NCBI GenBank assembly: GCA_020073495.1
Contig: JAIQFD010000001.1
Span: 744,001 to 808,000, forward strand
Direction of reading: 5' to 3'
Origin: Terriglobia bacterium
GTDB taxonomy: Bacteria > Acidobacteriota > Terriglobia > Terriglobales > Acidobacteriaceae
Length of the DNA: 64,000 nt
Position numbers and translations under genes: made by a program. Numbering within the stretch: position 1 is the stretch's first letter; every line of letters starts with the position of its first letter. Below the pieces are notes generated by a model. That model did no database searches, was not told where the DNA came from, and saw only the letters and a list, made by a program, of their open reading frames with translations. Shown piece after piece: positions 25,596 to 36,534 of the stretch.

Positions 25596-27606
25596 ACGCT
25601 TTTACATCACGACTCCGATTTTCTACGTCAACGCCCACCCGCATATCGGGCACGCGTACACCACGATCGCGTGCGATGCGGTCGCGCGAAGAAAGAGGAT
25701 GCTGGGCATCGACACCTTCTTCCTGACGGGGACGGACGAGCACGGGCAGAAGATCGGGCGGTCGGCGGAAGCGGCGGGCAAATCGCCGCAGCAGTTCACC
25801 GACGAGGTGGCGGGGGAGTTCCGCGCGCTGTGGGAGCGGATGGGGATCACGAACGACAAGTTCATCCGCACCACCAGCGCCGAACACAAGCGCGGCGTGC
25901 AGGAGATCTTCCGCACGCTGAAGAAGAACGGCTTCATCTATAAAGGCAAGTACACCGGCCAGTACTGCGTCTTCGACGAGCTGTACGTGGATGCGGGCGG
26001 GACGGGCGCGCCCTGCCCGGAGTGCGGACGTCCGACGGAGACGGTCAGCGAAGAGAATTATTACTTCAAGCTGTCGGCGTTCGAAGACAAGCTGCTGAAG
26101 TATTACGCGGAGCACCCGGAGTTCATCCGGCCGGAGACGCGGCGCAACGAGGTGACGGCGTTCGTGCGCGGCGGACTGCGCGACCTCTCGATCTCGCGCA
26201 GCACCTTCAAGTGGGGCGTGCCGGTGCCGGACGATCCCGAGCACGTGGTGTACGTCTGGCTGGATGCGTTAAGCAACTACATCACCGCCATCGGGTACGG
26301 GTCGGCGGAGAAGAAGGACCAGAATCGATTCCACAAATACTGGCCGGCGGATGTGCACATGATCGGGAAAGAGATCGTGCGCTTCCACTGCGTGTACTGG
26401 CCGGCGTTCCTGATGGCGGCGGAACTGCCGCTGCCGCGGTCGGTGATGGTGCACGGGTGGATCCTGTTCGAAGAGAGCAAGATGTCGAAGTCGCGCGGGA
26501 ACATCGTGCGGGCGGAGACCATCGGGGAGACGCTGGGGTACGACGCGCTGCGCTATTTCCTGCTGCGCGAGATCGTGTTCGGACAGGACGGGTCGTTCTC
26601 CTTCGACGCGCTGGTGCAGCGCTTCAACGCCGACCTGGCCAACGACCTGGGAAACCTGTCGAGCCGCACGCTGTCGATGATCACGCGCTACTTCAAGGGC
26701 GAGGTGCCGTACCCGTCGGCGGCGGTGGCACGCACGCCCGGCGATGAGGCGATCGCCAAGCTTGCCGAGGAAACGATCGCGAACTTCGGTTCGCTGTTCG
26801 ACGATTTCCAGTTCTCGCGGGCGCTGGAGAGCGCGTGGTCGCTGGTGGCCGCGGTGAACAAGTACATCGTCGAGAACGAGCCGTGGGCGGTGGCGGAGAA
26901 AAAGGACGAGGCGAGCCGGGCGCGGCTGGCGACCGTCCTTTATACCTGCGCCGAGGCGCTGCGCATCGTGACCGCGCTGGCGCACCCAGTGATGCCCGAG
27001 TCCACGGCAAGAATCTGGTCGCAGCTTGGGCTGGGCAACATCGGGAAATTCAAACTGGCGGGATTGAAGTGGGGACAACTGGAGCTGGGCACAAAGCTGG
27101 GCAAAGTCGAGGGCGTGTTCCCGCGCGCCGACAAATCCGCTATCGAGGGGATGCAGAAAATGGAAGAGCAGCGCACGCAGGCGGCGGCGACGAAGAAAGA
27201 GCCGACTACGGCCGAGGGAGGCGGTGCCACACAGGGGGCGCCGGGAGCGGCGGAATCGGCACCCGCGCCGGCGGAGCCGGCAAAGATCACGATCGATGAC
27301 TTCACGAAGGTCGAGTTGCGCGTGGCACAGGTGAAGGTGGCGGAGAAGGTGAAGGGCGCGGACAAGCTGCTGCGTCTTGAAGTGGACCTCGGCACCGAGG
27401 TGCGGCAGATCGTGGCCGGGATCGCGCTGGCGTATGAGCCGGAGAAGCTGGTCGGGCGGAAGATCATCGTGGTGACGAACCTGGCGCCGCGAAAGCTGCG
27501 CGGGCTGGAGTCGAATGGCATGCTGCTGGCGGCTTCGGTCGGAGATGGGCAGCCGGTGCTGGCGGGATTCCTGGAGGACGTGCCCATCGGGGCGAGATTG
27601 AAGTGA
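25588..27606 (+). CDS. metG: Methionyl-tRNA synthetase with C-terminal tRNA-binding domain
   Basis: A 672-residue class I synthetase. HPHIGHAYT is the HIGH motif, KMSKSRGN the KMSKS loop. There is a single zinc knuckle CPECG in the connective peptide. After the anticodon domain comes an Ala/Pro-rich linker (about 520-565) and a TRBP111-like OB-fold (KVELRVAQV ... NLAPRKLRGLESNGM) that boosts tRNA affinity and dimerises. The start overlaps the end of larC, so translation is probably coupled. Confidence 0.96.
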   Translation: MAERFYITTPIFYVNAHPHIGHAYTTIACDAVARRKRMLGIDTFFLTGTDEHGQKIGRSAEAAGKSPQQFTDEVAGEFRALWERMGITNDKFIRTTSAEHKRGVQEIFRTLKKNGFIYKGKYTGQYCVFDELYVDAGGTGAPCPECGRPTETVSEENYYFKLSAFEDKLLKYYAEHPEFIRPETRRNEVTAFVRGGLRDLSISRSTFKWGVPVPDDPEHVVYVWLDALSNYITAIGYGSAEKKDQNRFHKYWPADVHMIGKEIVRFHCVYWPAFLMAAELPLPRSVMVHGWILFEESKMSKSRGNIVRAETIGETLGYDALRYFLLREIVFGQDGSFSFDALVQRFNADLANDLGNLSSRTLSMITRYFKGEVPYPSAAVARTPGDEAIAKLAEETIANFGSLFDDFQFSRALESAWSLVAAVNKYIVENEPWAVAEKKDEASRARLATVLYTCAEALRIVTALAHPVMPESTARIWSQLGLGNIGKFKLAGLKWGQLELGTKLGKVEGVFPRADKSAIEGMQKMEEQRTQAAATKKEPTTAEGGGATQGAPGAAESAPAPAEPAKITIDDFTKVELRVAQVKVAEKVKGADKLLRLEVDLGTEVRQIVAGIALAYEPEKLVGRKIIVVTNLAPRKLRGLESNGMLLAASVGDGQPVLAGFLEDVPIGARLK

Positions 27607-27745
27607 TTTAGCTCGGGCTCACGCCCTCGCAGACTTGTGTCGCCCCTGACGGGGCTCAGGATCATTTTGGACAGCTAACCCCGGGCTTACGCCCGGGGCT
27701 AAATTCTTTCGCCCGCTGAAGCGGGCTGGCGACCGGCGACTTACA
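27607..27745. repeat. Composite palindrome family B, copy 1
   Basis: Consecutive palindromes: GGGCTCACGCCC, GCCCCTGACGGGGC, CCCCGGGCTTACGCCCGGGG followed by CTAAATTCTT, and GCCCGCTGAAGCGGGC. The same order appears at 28564-28670, 29400-29530 and 31506-31610, always between genes. Confidence 0.75.
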
Positions 27746-27762
27746 AGGTCTGGTGTTCCCGT

Positions 27763-28563
27763 ATGTTTGTAGATTCGCACTGCCATCTCGACGGGCCGAA
27801 GTACGCACAGGATCGCGGAGGGGTGTTGTTCCGGGCGCAGGAGGCGGGGTTGGAGGCAATGGTGGCCATCGGGAACGGCGAGGGGCCCGAATCGATGGAC
27901 TGCGGTATCCGGCTGGCCGAGGGACACGACTGGATCTGGGCGACCGTGGGGGTGCATCCGCACGAGGCGCGGCTGGCGGACGAGGCCGCGTACCAGAGGC
28001 TGGACGCGCTGGTGCAGCATCCCAGGGTGATCGCGGTAGGTGAGACAGGGCTGGACTATCACTACGACCACTCGCCACGCGAGGTGCAGCGCGCGGTGTT
28101 CGTGCGGCAGATGGAGATCGCGCGGGCGCGGAAAAAACCGATCGTCATCCACAACCGGCCGAGCGACAACAGCGAGAACGCGTGGGTGGAGCTGCTGGAT
28201 CTTTTGAGTAAGCATTGGGCGATGAGCGGGCTGGGCGGGGTCCTGCATTGTTTTACCGGCGAGCTGAAGCATGCGAACGCAGCGCTGGACATGGGATTCA
28301 TGATCTCGTTCGCGGGGAACATCACCTATCCCAAGGCGCAAAACATACGGGAGACGGCGCGGGAGATCCCGTTGGAACGGATGTTGATCGAGACGGATTC
28401 GCCGTACCTGGCGCCGATCCCCCACCGCGGAAAAAGAAATGAGCCCGCGTACGTGGTGGAGACGGCGAGGACGATAGCCGAGGTGCGCGGGATGGGGCGG
28501 GACGAGGTGGGACGGGCGACGACAGAGAATTTCTATCGGTTTTTCAACCTGCGCTTGGGCTAG
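27763..28563 (+). CDS. tatD: TatD family metal-dependent DNase
   Basis: A 266-residue TIM-barrel hydrolase. FVDSHCHLDGP carries the first metal His pair, VGETGLDYHYDHSP the bridging Glu, VIHNRP and LHCFTG further His ligands, and ETDSPYLAP the catalytic Asp. Members act as 3'-5' exonucleases/deoxyribonucleases or D-aminoacyl-tRNA deacylase-like enzymes. It follows metG across a repeat array, a frequent bacterial arrangement. Confidence 0.93.
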   Translation: MFVDSHCHLDGPKYAQDRGGVLFRAQEAGLEAMVAIGNGEGPESMDCGIRLAEGHDWIWATVGVHPHEARLADEAAYQRLDALVQHPRVIAVGETGLDYHYDHSPREVQRAVFVRQMEIARARKKPIVIHNRPSDNSENAWVELLDLLSKHWAMSGLGGVLHCFTGELKHANAALDMGFMISFAGNITYPKAQNIRETAREIPLERMLIETDSPYLAPIPHRGKRNEPAYVVETARTIAEVRGMGRDEVGRATTENFYRFFNLRLG

Positions 28564-28670
28564 CGCCTCGCGCGCGTTGTGTCGCCCCTGAAGGGGCTCA
28601 GGATGGTTCTTGGGGGGCTAACCCCGGGCTTACGCCCGGGGCTAAATTCTTGCGCCCGCCGGAGCGGGCT
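28564..28670. repeat. Composite palindrome family B, copy 2
   Basis: Same order as copy 1: GCCCCTGAAGGGGC, CCCCGGGCTTACGCCCGGGG with CTAAATTCTT, GCCCGCCGGAGCGGGC. It abuts the stop codon of the 39-residue basic protein gene. Confidence 0.75.
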
Positions 28671-28790
28671 TTAAGACTTCGGATTCGACACTCGGGCGCC
28701 CTTGCGCAGGGCGCGGTTACGCGCGCGTTGGGCGATCTTCTTGCGGCGTTGGCGTCCGTAGCGGGATTTGTCGCCGTTGCGAGCAGACAT
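28671..28790 (-). CDS. Very small, highly basic protein (39 aa)
   Basis: A 39-residue frame with a strong GGAGGAG box 5 bp before ATG (28790). The protein starts MSARNGDKSRYGRQRRKKIA and ends ARVSNPKS; 14 of 39 residues are Arg or Lys. It resembles, from memory, short conserved acidobacterial proteins of unknown role, with a general similarity to small ribosome-associated basic peptides. RNA binding is inference only. It is preceded by the sixA-like gene on the same strand. Confidence 0.7.
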   Translation of the reverse strand: MSARNGDKSRYGRQRRKKIAQRARNRALRKGARVSNPKS

Positions 28791-28847
28791 CTGGTCTCCT
28801 CCGTAAGAATGGCTGTGAACAGGATACGCTAACCGCGCGAAATCAGC

Positions 28848-29390
28848 CTAGATGGCCTGCGTCTTGCCTTCGGAGCCGAGTGCGACGATGCGGAAATCCT
28901 TGCCGTCGGAATCGAGGACAGTGCAAGAGCCGTTGTCGGGGCGGAAGCAGGAAACGCGATCGTCGTGGCGCGCGTGACCGACGGCGACGTTGATGGCGAC
29001 GAAGTGGGTGACGACGACGGTGTCGCGCGCGATCTCGAGGAGCGCCTCCAAAACCCGGTCCCGCCACAGACGCAGTGGGCGATCCAGATCGGGCCAGCGG
29101 CGCTGGCGGACGAATTTCAGCCACTCCGCGCGGGACATCGAGACGCCTGGTGGCACCGGGATCTCGCCGATGCGCGGGTCAGTCTGGATCGACACGCCCC
29201 AGAGGCGCTCGAGAGGCGCCGCGGTTTCGCGGGTGCGGCGAAAGGGACTGGTCAGGAGCGGCAAGGGGCCCTTGGGCGCGAGAGCCAAGGCCATCGCTTC
29301 GGCCTGGGCGCGGCCGGTGTCGGTAAGACCGGGATCCTCCTCAGAGTCTTCCGTGGCTTTGCCGTGGCGAACGAGGTAGAGGCGCGGCAT
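28848..29390 (-). CDS. SixA-like histidine phosphatase
   Basis: A 180-residue member of the histidine phosphatase superfamily. MPRLYLVRHGKAT gives the catalytic RHG motif at residues 8-10, with second-site Arg in TSPFRRTRETA and His in VVTHFVAINV. ATG 29390 is chosen because the family starts right at this strand; the frame is open to 29459. SixA removes phosphate from phosphohistidine in HPt domains, but small members of this branch may have other substrates. Confidence 0.8.
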   Translation of the reverse strand: MPRLYLVRHGKATEDSEEDPGLTDTGRAQAEAMALALAPKGPLPLLTSPFRRTRETAAPLERLWGVSIQTDPRIGEIPVPPGVSMSRAEWLKFVRQRRWPDLDRPLRLWRDRVLEALLEIARDTVVVTHFVAINVAVGHARHDDRVSCFRPDNGSCTVLDSDGKDFRIVALGSEGKTQAI

Positions 29391-29399
29391 ATGCGTGTC

Positions 29400-29600
29400 T
29401 GTTCCCGACGCAGGGCTCACGCCCTGGCGCGATTCTGTCGCCCGCTGAAGCGGGCTCAAGGTTCATTTTGCGAACGGTACCCCGGGCTTACGCCCGGGGC
29501 TAAATTCTTGCGCCCGCCTCGCGGGCTGCCTGCGCTTCCACCGCCGCGGCGCTGCGCGCCGCCTCGACAGGTGGGAACGCCCGCCGCTACACCAGTCGCG
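29400..29600. repeat. Composite palindrome family B, copy 3, with GCGCCGCGCGCC-type tail
   Basis: GGGCTCACGCCC, GCCCGCTGAAGCGGGC, CCCCGGGCTTACGCCCGGGG with CTAAATTCTTGCGCCC, GCCCGCCTCGCGGGC, then GCGGCGCTGCGCGCCGCC. About 100 bp of the 250-bp gap between sixA and yajQ are palindromes. Confidence 0.7.
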
Positions 29601-29645
29601 CGGGTTGCGGGGGTTTACGGCGAACCTATAGCATAGTCGGACGTC

Positions 29646-30143
29646 ATGCCTGAGAACACGTTCGACATCGTCAGCAAGGTGGACCTGCAGGAGGTATCGA
29701 ACGCCATCCAGCAGGCGCTGAAGGAAGTCCACACGCGCTTCGACCTGAAGGACGCGAAATGCAACATCGCGCTGGAGGAGAAAGACGCGATCAACCTGGC
29801 GGCGGTGGACGAATACAAGCTGAAGGCGGTCAACGACGTGCTCCAGACCAAGCTGGTCAAGCGCGGCGTGCCGCTCAAGGCGCTGACTTACGGCGTGGTG
29901 GAGCCGGCGGCCAGTGCCACCGTCAAGCAGAAAATCACGATGCAGCAAGGCATCCCCATCGAGAAGGCGCGCGAAATCGTGAAATTGATCAAGAACTCGA
30001 AGAAGAAAGTGCAGGCGTCGATCCAGGGAGACCTGGTGCGGGTGAGCGGGAAAGACCGCGACACGCTGCAGGAAATCATCGCGCTGCTGCGGCAGCAGGA
30101 TTTTGGGATCGATATGCAGTTCGTGAACTACCGAACGCAGTAG
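29646..30143 (+). CDS. YajQ family nucleotide-binding protein
   Basis: A 165-residue DUF520 protein, the usual length. Characteristic parts are FDIVSKVDLQEVSNAIQQA at the start, TRFDLKDAKCNI, and KKKVQASIQGDLVRVSGKDRD with a C-terminal QQDFGIDMQFVNYR. Some homologues bind cyclic-di-GMP and act as transcription cofactors; in others the ligand is tRNA or GTP. It is followed 39 bp later by the polyprenyl synthase gene. Confidence 0.93.
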   Translation: MPENTFDIVSKVDLQEVSNAIQQALKEVHTRFDLKDAKCNIALEEKDAINLAAVDEYKLKAVNDVLQTKLVKRGVPLKALTYGVVEPAASATVKQKITMQQGIPIEKAREIVKLIKNSKKKVQASIQGDLVRVSGKDRDTLQEIIALLRQQDFGIDMQFVNYRTQ

Positions 30144-30182
30144 CTTGTAGCTGGTAGTTAGTAGTTAGGAAAAGCCCAAGAA

Positions 30183-31178
30183 ATGAGCACACCGGCCACA
30201 ACGTCGGCGATGGCGAAAGAGGTCTTTGACCTGTTGCGGGACGATCTCTCGGCGATCGAGCGGGAGTTCGGACGCGACACGGTGTCGAACGTCGCGGCCA
30301 TCACCGACATCGGGGAGCACCTGCGAGGCGGCGGGGGCAAGCGCATCCGGCCAGCGCTGCTGCTGCTCTCGTCCAAGCTGTTCCAGTGCAACGAGCGGAG
30401 CGTGATCCGGCTGGGCGCGGTAGTGGAAATCATCCACACCGCGACCCTGGTGCACGACGACATCATCGACGAAGCGCAGACGCGGCGCGGCCGTCCATCG
30501 GCGAACACGCAATGGGGAAACTCGAAGTGCGTGCTGGCGGGCGACTGGCTCTACATGCAGGCGTTCAAGATCGCGGTGCAGGAGCGGAATTTCCGCGTGC
30601 TGGACGCGCTGATCGAGCTGACCCAGGCGATGGTCGAGGGCGAACTGCTGCAAATGGAGAAGCTGGGCAAGAGCATCACGCAGGAAGAGCATTTCGACCT
30701 GATCTACCGCAAGACGGCGTGCCTGTTCTCCACCTGCATGCGGATGGGCGCGATCCTGGGCAAAGCCAGCAAAGAAGAGGAAGAGAAGCTGGCGAAGTAT
30801 GGGCGCGACGTGGGCATGGCGTTCCAGATCGTGGACGACGTGCTGGACCTGACGGCATCGGAAGAGGTGCTGGGCAAACCGGTGGCCAGCGATCTGCGCG
30901 AAGGCAAGGCGACGCTGGCGGTGATCCATGCGCTGGAGCGATGCACGCCGGAAGATCGGCGGCAGATCGAGACCGTGCTGCGGGAGCAAGCGTTCAAGGG
31001 CGTGACCCACCAGGAGATCCTCGACATCCTGAGCCGCTACGGGTCAGTCGATGCGTCGCTGGCACGCGCGTCGGAGTATGCGGCGGAGGCGCGGGAGTTG
31101 ATCCGCGAGTTTCCCGACTCGGAGATCAAGCGGGCGTTGCTGTGGGTGCCGGATTTCGTGGTGTCGAGAGAAAAGTAG
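30183..31178 (+). CDS. Long-chain polyprenyl diphosphate synthase
   Basis: A 331-residue trans-isoprenyl diphosphate synthase that makes the side chain of the respiratory quinone. GGGKRIRPALLLL, the first Asp-rich motif HDDIIDEA (DDxxD) and the second FQIVDDVLDL (DDxxD) are complete. Chain length cannot be read with certainty; the small residues before the first motif (TATLV) permit a long chain, such as octaprenyl. It sits alone downstream of yajQ. Confidence 0.92.
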   Translation: MSTPATTSAMAKEVFDLLRDDLSAIEREFGRDTVSNVAAITDIGEHLRGGGGKRIRPALLLLSSKLFQCNERSVIRLGAVVEIIHTATLVHDDIIDEAQTRRGRPSANTQWGNSKCVLAGDWLYMQAFKIAVQERNFRVLDALIELTQAMVEGELLQMEKLGKSITQEEHFDLIYRKTACLFSTCMRMGAILGKASKEEEEKLAKYGRDVGMAFQIVDDVLDLTASEEVLGKPVASDLREGKATLAVIHALERCTPEDRRQIETVLREQAFKGVTHQEILDILSRYGSVDASLARASEYAAEARELIREFPDSEIKRALLWVPDFVVSREK

Positions 31179-31313
31179 GGTGGAGCAGCGCTTCAGCGCT
31201 GCATTGTAGAGGTCCAGACCTATGCGGCTTTAGCCTCTGAGGTACCTCAGCGGCTAAAGCCGATTTCATTCCATGGCAGGAACGCAGGCCTTAAGGCCTG
31301 CTCCACCCTTCGC
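31179..31313. repeat. Composite palindrome family C, copy 2
   Basis: GGTGGAGCAGCGC...GCGCTGC, GCGGCTTTAGCC, CTCAGCGGCTAAAGCCG and GCAGGCCTTAAGGCCTGC closed by CTCCACCC. Compare 18856-19016 and 57132-57276. Confidence 0.75.
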
Positions 31314-31316
31314 CGG

Positions 31317-31505
31317 TCATTTTCGATCCGCGACGAGCGTGCCGCCGCGGGCGAAGTCTTCCTTCGGGACCTCGACGATGGCGACGGTGATGGCATCGCG
31401 GGTGGCGTTACATTCTTCGACCAGCGCGTCGGTGATGCGGGTGACGAGTTTGCGTTTCTGGTCGGTGGAGCGGCCCTGAAGCAAAGTAACTTGAACATGC
31501 GGCAT
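31317..31505 (-). CDS. 4-oxalocrotonate tautomerase family protein
   Basis: A 62-residue single-domain protein whose second residue is Pro (MPHVQVTLLQGRS), which becomes the catalytic N-terminal proline after Met removal. Arg in QGRSTDQKRKLV and the VAIVEVPKEDFARGG loop fit the family. Members use keto-enol tautomerisation; the substrate is unknown. It lies between two palindrome arrays. Confidence 0.88.
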   Translation of the reverse strand: MPHVQVTLLQGRSTDQKRKLVTRITDALVEECNATRDAITVAIVEVPKEDFARGGTLVADRK

Positions 31506-31763
31506 ATTCTTACGCCCCTTAAGGGGCTCGGGAATCTCTCCTCGAGCCTACCCCGGGCTTGCGCCCGGGGCTAAATTCTCACGCCCGCTGAAGCGGGCTT
31601 GCGCGGCCGAGGGCGACCGCTCCACACCGGGGCTAAAGCCCCGATTCATTTCCAATCCCGTTTCGCAGGCCTAAAGGCCTGCGCTTCCACCGGAGCGGCG
31701 CCGCGCGCCGCCTGATGGCTGAGAGACACCAATCGGGACAGCCGAGGGCGGCTGTCCCACACA
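31506..31763. repeat. Palindrome cluster: family B copy 4, GGGGCTAAAGCCCC, GCAGGCC, GGGACAGCC
   Basis: The 314-bp gap between the tautomerase gene and ndk is almost entirely repeats: GCCCCTTAAGGGGC, CCCCGGGCTTGCGCCCGGGG with CTAAATTCT, GCCCGCTGAAGCGGGC, GGGGCTAAAGCCCC, GCAGGCCTAAAGGCCTGC, and GGGACAGCC...GGCTGTCCC with ACACA (31735-31763). The last family also occurs inside two coding genes. Confidence 0.75.
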
Positions 31764-31822
31764 GATCCTTCGCTCCGCTCAGGATGACCGCGGCGGGCTC
31801 GGACGCCCGCCAAAAGCGGTCA
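31762..31822. repeat. TGACCGC hairpin element starting at the ndk stop codon
   Basis: On the minus strand it starts with the TGA stop of ndk (TGACCGC), then GGCGGGC...GCCCGCC, GCGGTCATCCTGAGCG and GCGAAGGATCT. Same layout and same phase to the stop codon as at dnaK and ffh. Confidence 0.75.
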
Positions 31823-32248
31823 TTTCGTCAGCTCGTAGCCGGCGAAGAAATAGCTGATCTCGAAGTGGGCGGTGTCCTCGGCGTCGGAGCCGTGGACGGC
31901 GTTCTGCTCGATGTTGGCAGCGTACTTCTTGCGAATGGTACCGGGCTCGGCGTTGGCCGGGTTGGTGGCGCCCATCAGCTTGCGCCAGGCGGCGATGGCA
32001 TCCTCGGGCTTCTCCAGCGCCATGACGATGATGGGGCCGCTGGACATGAACTTGGTCAGCGACTCGAAGAAGGGCTTGCCGGCGTGCACGGCGTAGAAAC
32101 CCTCGGCCTGATCCTTGGTGATATGCAGCATCTTCATGCCGATGATGGAGAAGCCGTTGTTCAGAATCACTTCGATGATCTCGCCGTGGACTTTCTTCTT
32201 CACGGCGTCGGGCTTGATGATGGCGAGCGTGCGTTGTAGGGTCTTCAT
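31820..32248 (-). CDS. ndk: Nucleoside diphosphate kinase
   Basis: A 142-residue enzyme that equilibrates nucleoside di- and triphosphates by a phosphohistidine. [13 protein letters not shown] opens the protein and [12 protein letters not shown] contains the active-site His. Length is normal. The stop TGA is shared with the hairpin element downstream. Between it and sucD upstream lies a GTAGCTAGTAGCTGGTAG-type simple repeat. Confidence 0.96.
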   Translation of the reverse strand: MKTLQRTLAIIKPDAVKKKVHGEIIEVILNNGFSIIGMKMLHITKDQAEGFYAVHAGKPFFESLTKFMSSGPIIVMALEKPEDAIAAWRKLMGATNPANAEPGTIRKKYAANIEQNAVHGSDAEDTAHFEISYFFAGYELTK

Positions 32249-32288
32249 TCGTTCCTAGTAGCTAGTAGCTGGTAGTCAGTAGTTAGGT

Positions 32289-32320
32289 CGGGAGCGACGC
32301 AGCAAACTGCGTCGCTCCCG
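32289..32320. terminator. Long perfect hairpin just after sucD
   Basis: A 14-bp perfect stem (CGGGAGCGACGCAG and its complement) with a 4-nt CAAA loop, ending 4 bp from the sucD stop codon. There is no T-run, so it may act as an mRNA 3'-end stabiliser or a Rho-assisted terminator. Confidence 0.6.
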
Positions 32321-32324
32321 AAGA

Positions 32325-33209
<885 letters not shown>

Positions 33210-33215
33210 GTTTTT

Positions 33216-33281
33216 CCTCAGGGGCTAAAGCCCCCGTTCAATAAAGCTCTGACGGCACGGCTGAAGCCGTGCCCCTTCTAA
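33216..33281. repeat. Family D palindrome pair between sucC and sucD
   Basis: CAGGGGCTAAAGCCCCC, then GGCACGGCTGAAGCCGTGCC. The same pair with similar spacing occurs at 36437-36501 and 41860-41928. Confidence 0.7.
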
Positions 33282-34454
<1,173 letters not shown>

Positions 34455-34601
34455 AATCGTATGTAGGACCACTGCTTCAGATTGCTTGCTGCTTACCGGG
34501 GGTAACAACCGATGGGCAGGAAACGAACGATTTTATAACCGCGGCTCGCTTTTGGCTATTAGCTTTTGGCAGCTAAATCAATGCGGTAAGCTTGGGAACC
34601 C

Positions 34602-35651
34602 ATGATCCTCGACGCCCTTCATCGTGTCGCCAACCACCGCGAGCCGCTTTCCCGGGAGCAGGCGCGGGAGGTGATGAGCGAGATCCTGCGCGGAGAGTGC
34701 ACTGACGCGCAGATCGCCGCGTTGCTGGTCGCGCTGCACATGAAGGGCGAAACGGTGGAGGAGATCGTCGGGTTCGCGGAGGCGATCCGGGCAGCGGCCA
34801 CGCCGCTCACCATCCCGGAAAATTCCACGGTGGATGTTAGCGACACGGAACGCGATGCGCTGGTGGATACCTGCGGCACCGGCGGCGATGCGTCGGGGAC
34901 GTTCAACATCTCGACCGCGACGGCGCTGGCGGTGGCGGGGGCGGGCGTGCGCGTCGCCAAGCACGGCAACCGCAGCGTGACCTCAAAATGCGGGTCGGCG
35001 GACGTGATGGAAGCCCTCGGAGTGAATATCTCCCTGCCCGTGGCGCGGCTGGCGCAGTGCCTGGGCGAGGTAGGGATCGCGTTCCTGTACGCGCCGGCGA
35101 TGCACTCGGCGACCAAGTACGTGCAGCCCGCGCGACGCGAGCTGCGGCTGCGTACGGTCTTCAATCTTCTCGGGCCGCTGACGAATCCGGCACACGCATC
35201 GGCGCAGGTGGTGGGCGTCTATTCCGAAGATCTGGTCGAGAAGCTGGCAGAGGCGCTGTCGCTGCTAGGAGTACGGCGCGCGCTGGTGGTGCACGGCAAC
35301 GACGGGCTGGACGAGATCACCGTCACCGGGCCGACAAGGGTGGCGGAGGTGCGCGACGGGCGGGTACGCGCCTATGAAGTCGCGCCGGAGGATTTCGGCA
35401 TCGAGCGCGCGACCTTGGAGGACATCTCGGGCGGAGACGCCGGGATGAATGCGGGGATCATCCGGGATGTGCTGCGGGGGAAGAAATCAGCGCGGCGGGA
35501 TGTGGTGCTGCTGAATTCCGCGGCGGCGCTGGTGGCGGCGGGACGAGCGGACCATATTGGCGATGCGATCCCGATCGCCGCGAAGTCGCTCGATTCGGGC
35601 GCGGCGATGGAGAAGCTAGAGGCGCTGGTGAGGTTTACCAACCAGCACTGA
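34602..35651 (+). CDS. trpD: Anthranilate phosphoribosyltransferase
   Basis: A 349-residue enzyme of tryptophan synthesis that joins anthranilate to [21 protein letters not shown] is the PRPP loop, [16 protein letters not shown] the anthranilate site, and [14 protein letters not shown] follows. Length is normal. No other trp genes are adjacent, so the pathway is dispersed. Confidence 0.95.
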   Translation: MILDALHRVANHREPLSREQAREVMSEILRGECTDAQIAALLVALHMKGETVEEIVGFAEAIRAAATPLTIPENSTVDVSDTERDALVDTCGTGGDASGTFNISTATALAVAGAGVRVAKHGNRSVTSKCGSADVMEALGVNISLPVARLAQCLGEVGIAFLYAPAMHSATKYVQPARRELRLRTVFNLLGPLTNPAHASAQVVGVYSEDLVEKLAEALSLLGVRRALVVHGNDGLDEITVTGPTRVAEVRDGRVRAYEVAPEDFGIERATLEDISGGDAGMNAGIIRDVLRGKKSARRDVVLLNSAAALVAAGRADHIGDAIPIAAKSLDSGAAMEKLEALVRFTNQH

Positions 35652-35695
35652 GCACGAAAATGCGGGGTGATTGTTGCAAGCAAAGGAGGTGGCAT

Positions 35696-36436
35696 TTGAA
35701 ATCAATTACATTGGGAACTTTACTATTCCTGACGCTTACTTCTCTATTGCTCACAGCGCAGGAACTCCAAATCAGTCGTTCCAGCCGGACGATTTACGTT
35801 TCGGCGGAAGATTCTGTGAAGGTCGACGCGGAGCTGGCCGAAGTGCATTTCGGATACCTGAACTTTGCTCCGACGGAAGATCAGACGTTTACCGATAACG
35901 CGCGTGCAGCCGACCGAATCATCAAGGCCATCCTCGATTCCGGCGTGAAAGAGGAAGAAATTGAGACAGAAACAATGGCTGTCTTCCGGACGAACTTCTC
36001 TGACAAGGTGCCGGAGGCGACGCAGCAGCAACGACGGTTCACAGCACGGCAAATGTGGCGCGTCCGCGTACCGGTCGCGCAGGCACAGGGAGTGATCAAC
36101 ACAGCAATGAATGCTGGGGCCAATGTCGTGGATCCGGTCAGCTGGACGGTTCGCGACCGGAACGCACTGCAATCCAAGGCGACAGCGGCGGCGATGATCA
36201 AAGCTCACAGGGTCGCGGAGCAAGTCGCAATTTCACTGGGAATCAAACTCGGTGCGCTGCTCTACTCGAGCAATTTCGCCGGCGTTGCCTCGAGTCGCGG
36301 CTACCCAGCCGGTGTCGCGGGCGGCATGGTTGGCGGAATCATGGGAGATGAGAATATTCCAAGGCCGCACATCCGATTGTTCCCACAAAAGGTCGAGCAG
36401 GAGGCGACGGCGTACGCGGTGTACGCAATCGAATAG
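35696..36436 (+). CDS. Secreted SIMPL domain protein
   Basis: A 246-residue DUF541/SIMPL protein. The TTG start at 35696 is chosen because an AAGGAGGT box lies 6 bp upstream and it begins a good signal peptide (KSITLGTLLFLTLTSLLLTAQ). The body (VDAELAEVHFGYLNF, DRIIKAILDSGVKEEEIETE, KATAAAMIKAHRVAEQVAISLG) matches the periplasmic/outer-membrane SIMPL family, whose function is poorly known. It lies just after trpD but probably has its own translation signals. Confidence 0.85.
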   Translation: MKSITLGTLLFLTLTSLLLTAQELQISRSSRTIYVSAEDSVKVDAELAEVHFGYLNFAPTEDQTFTDNARAADRIIKAILDSGVKEEEIETETMAVFRTNFSDKVPEATQQQRRFTARQMWRVRVPVAQAQGVINTAMNAGANVVDPVSWTVRDRNALQSKATAAAMIKAHRVAEQVAISLGIKLGALLYSSNFAGVASSRGYPAGVAGGMVGGIMGDENIPRPHIRLFPQKVEQEATAYAVYAIE

Positions 36437-36533
36437 GGACCTCAGGGGCTGAAGCCCCTTCAATAGATTGTGATGAAAGGCACGGCTGAAGCCGTGCCCT
36501 TTCGCCCGACAGCCGAGGCGGCTGTCCCACACA
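36437..36533. repeat. Family D palindromes plus GACAGCC palindrome
   Basis: CAGGGGCTGAAGCCCCTT and GGCACGGCTGAAGCCGTGCC, then GACAGCCGAGGCGGCTGTCC with CACACA (36508-36533). The last is the intergenic form of the repeat found inside trmD. Confidence 0.75.
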
Positions 36534-36534
36534 A

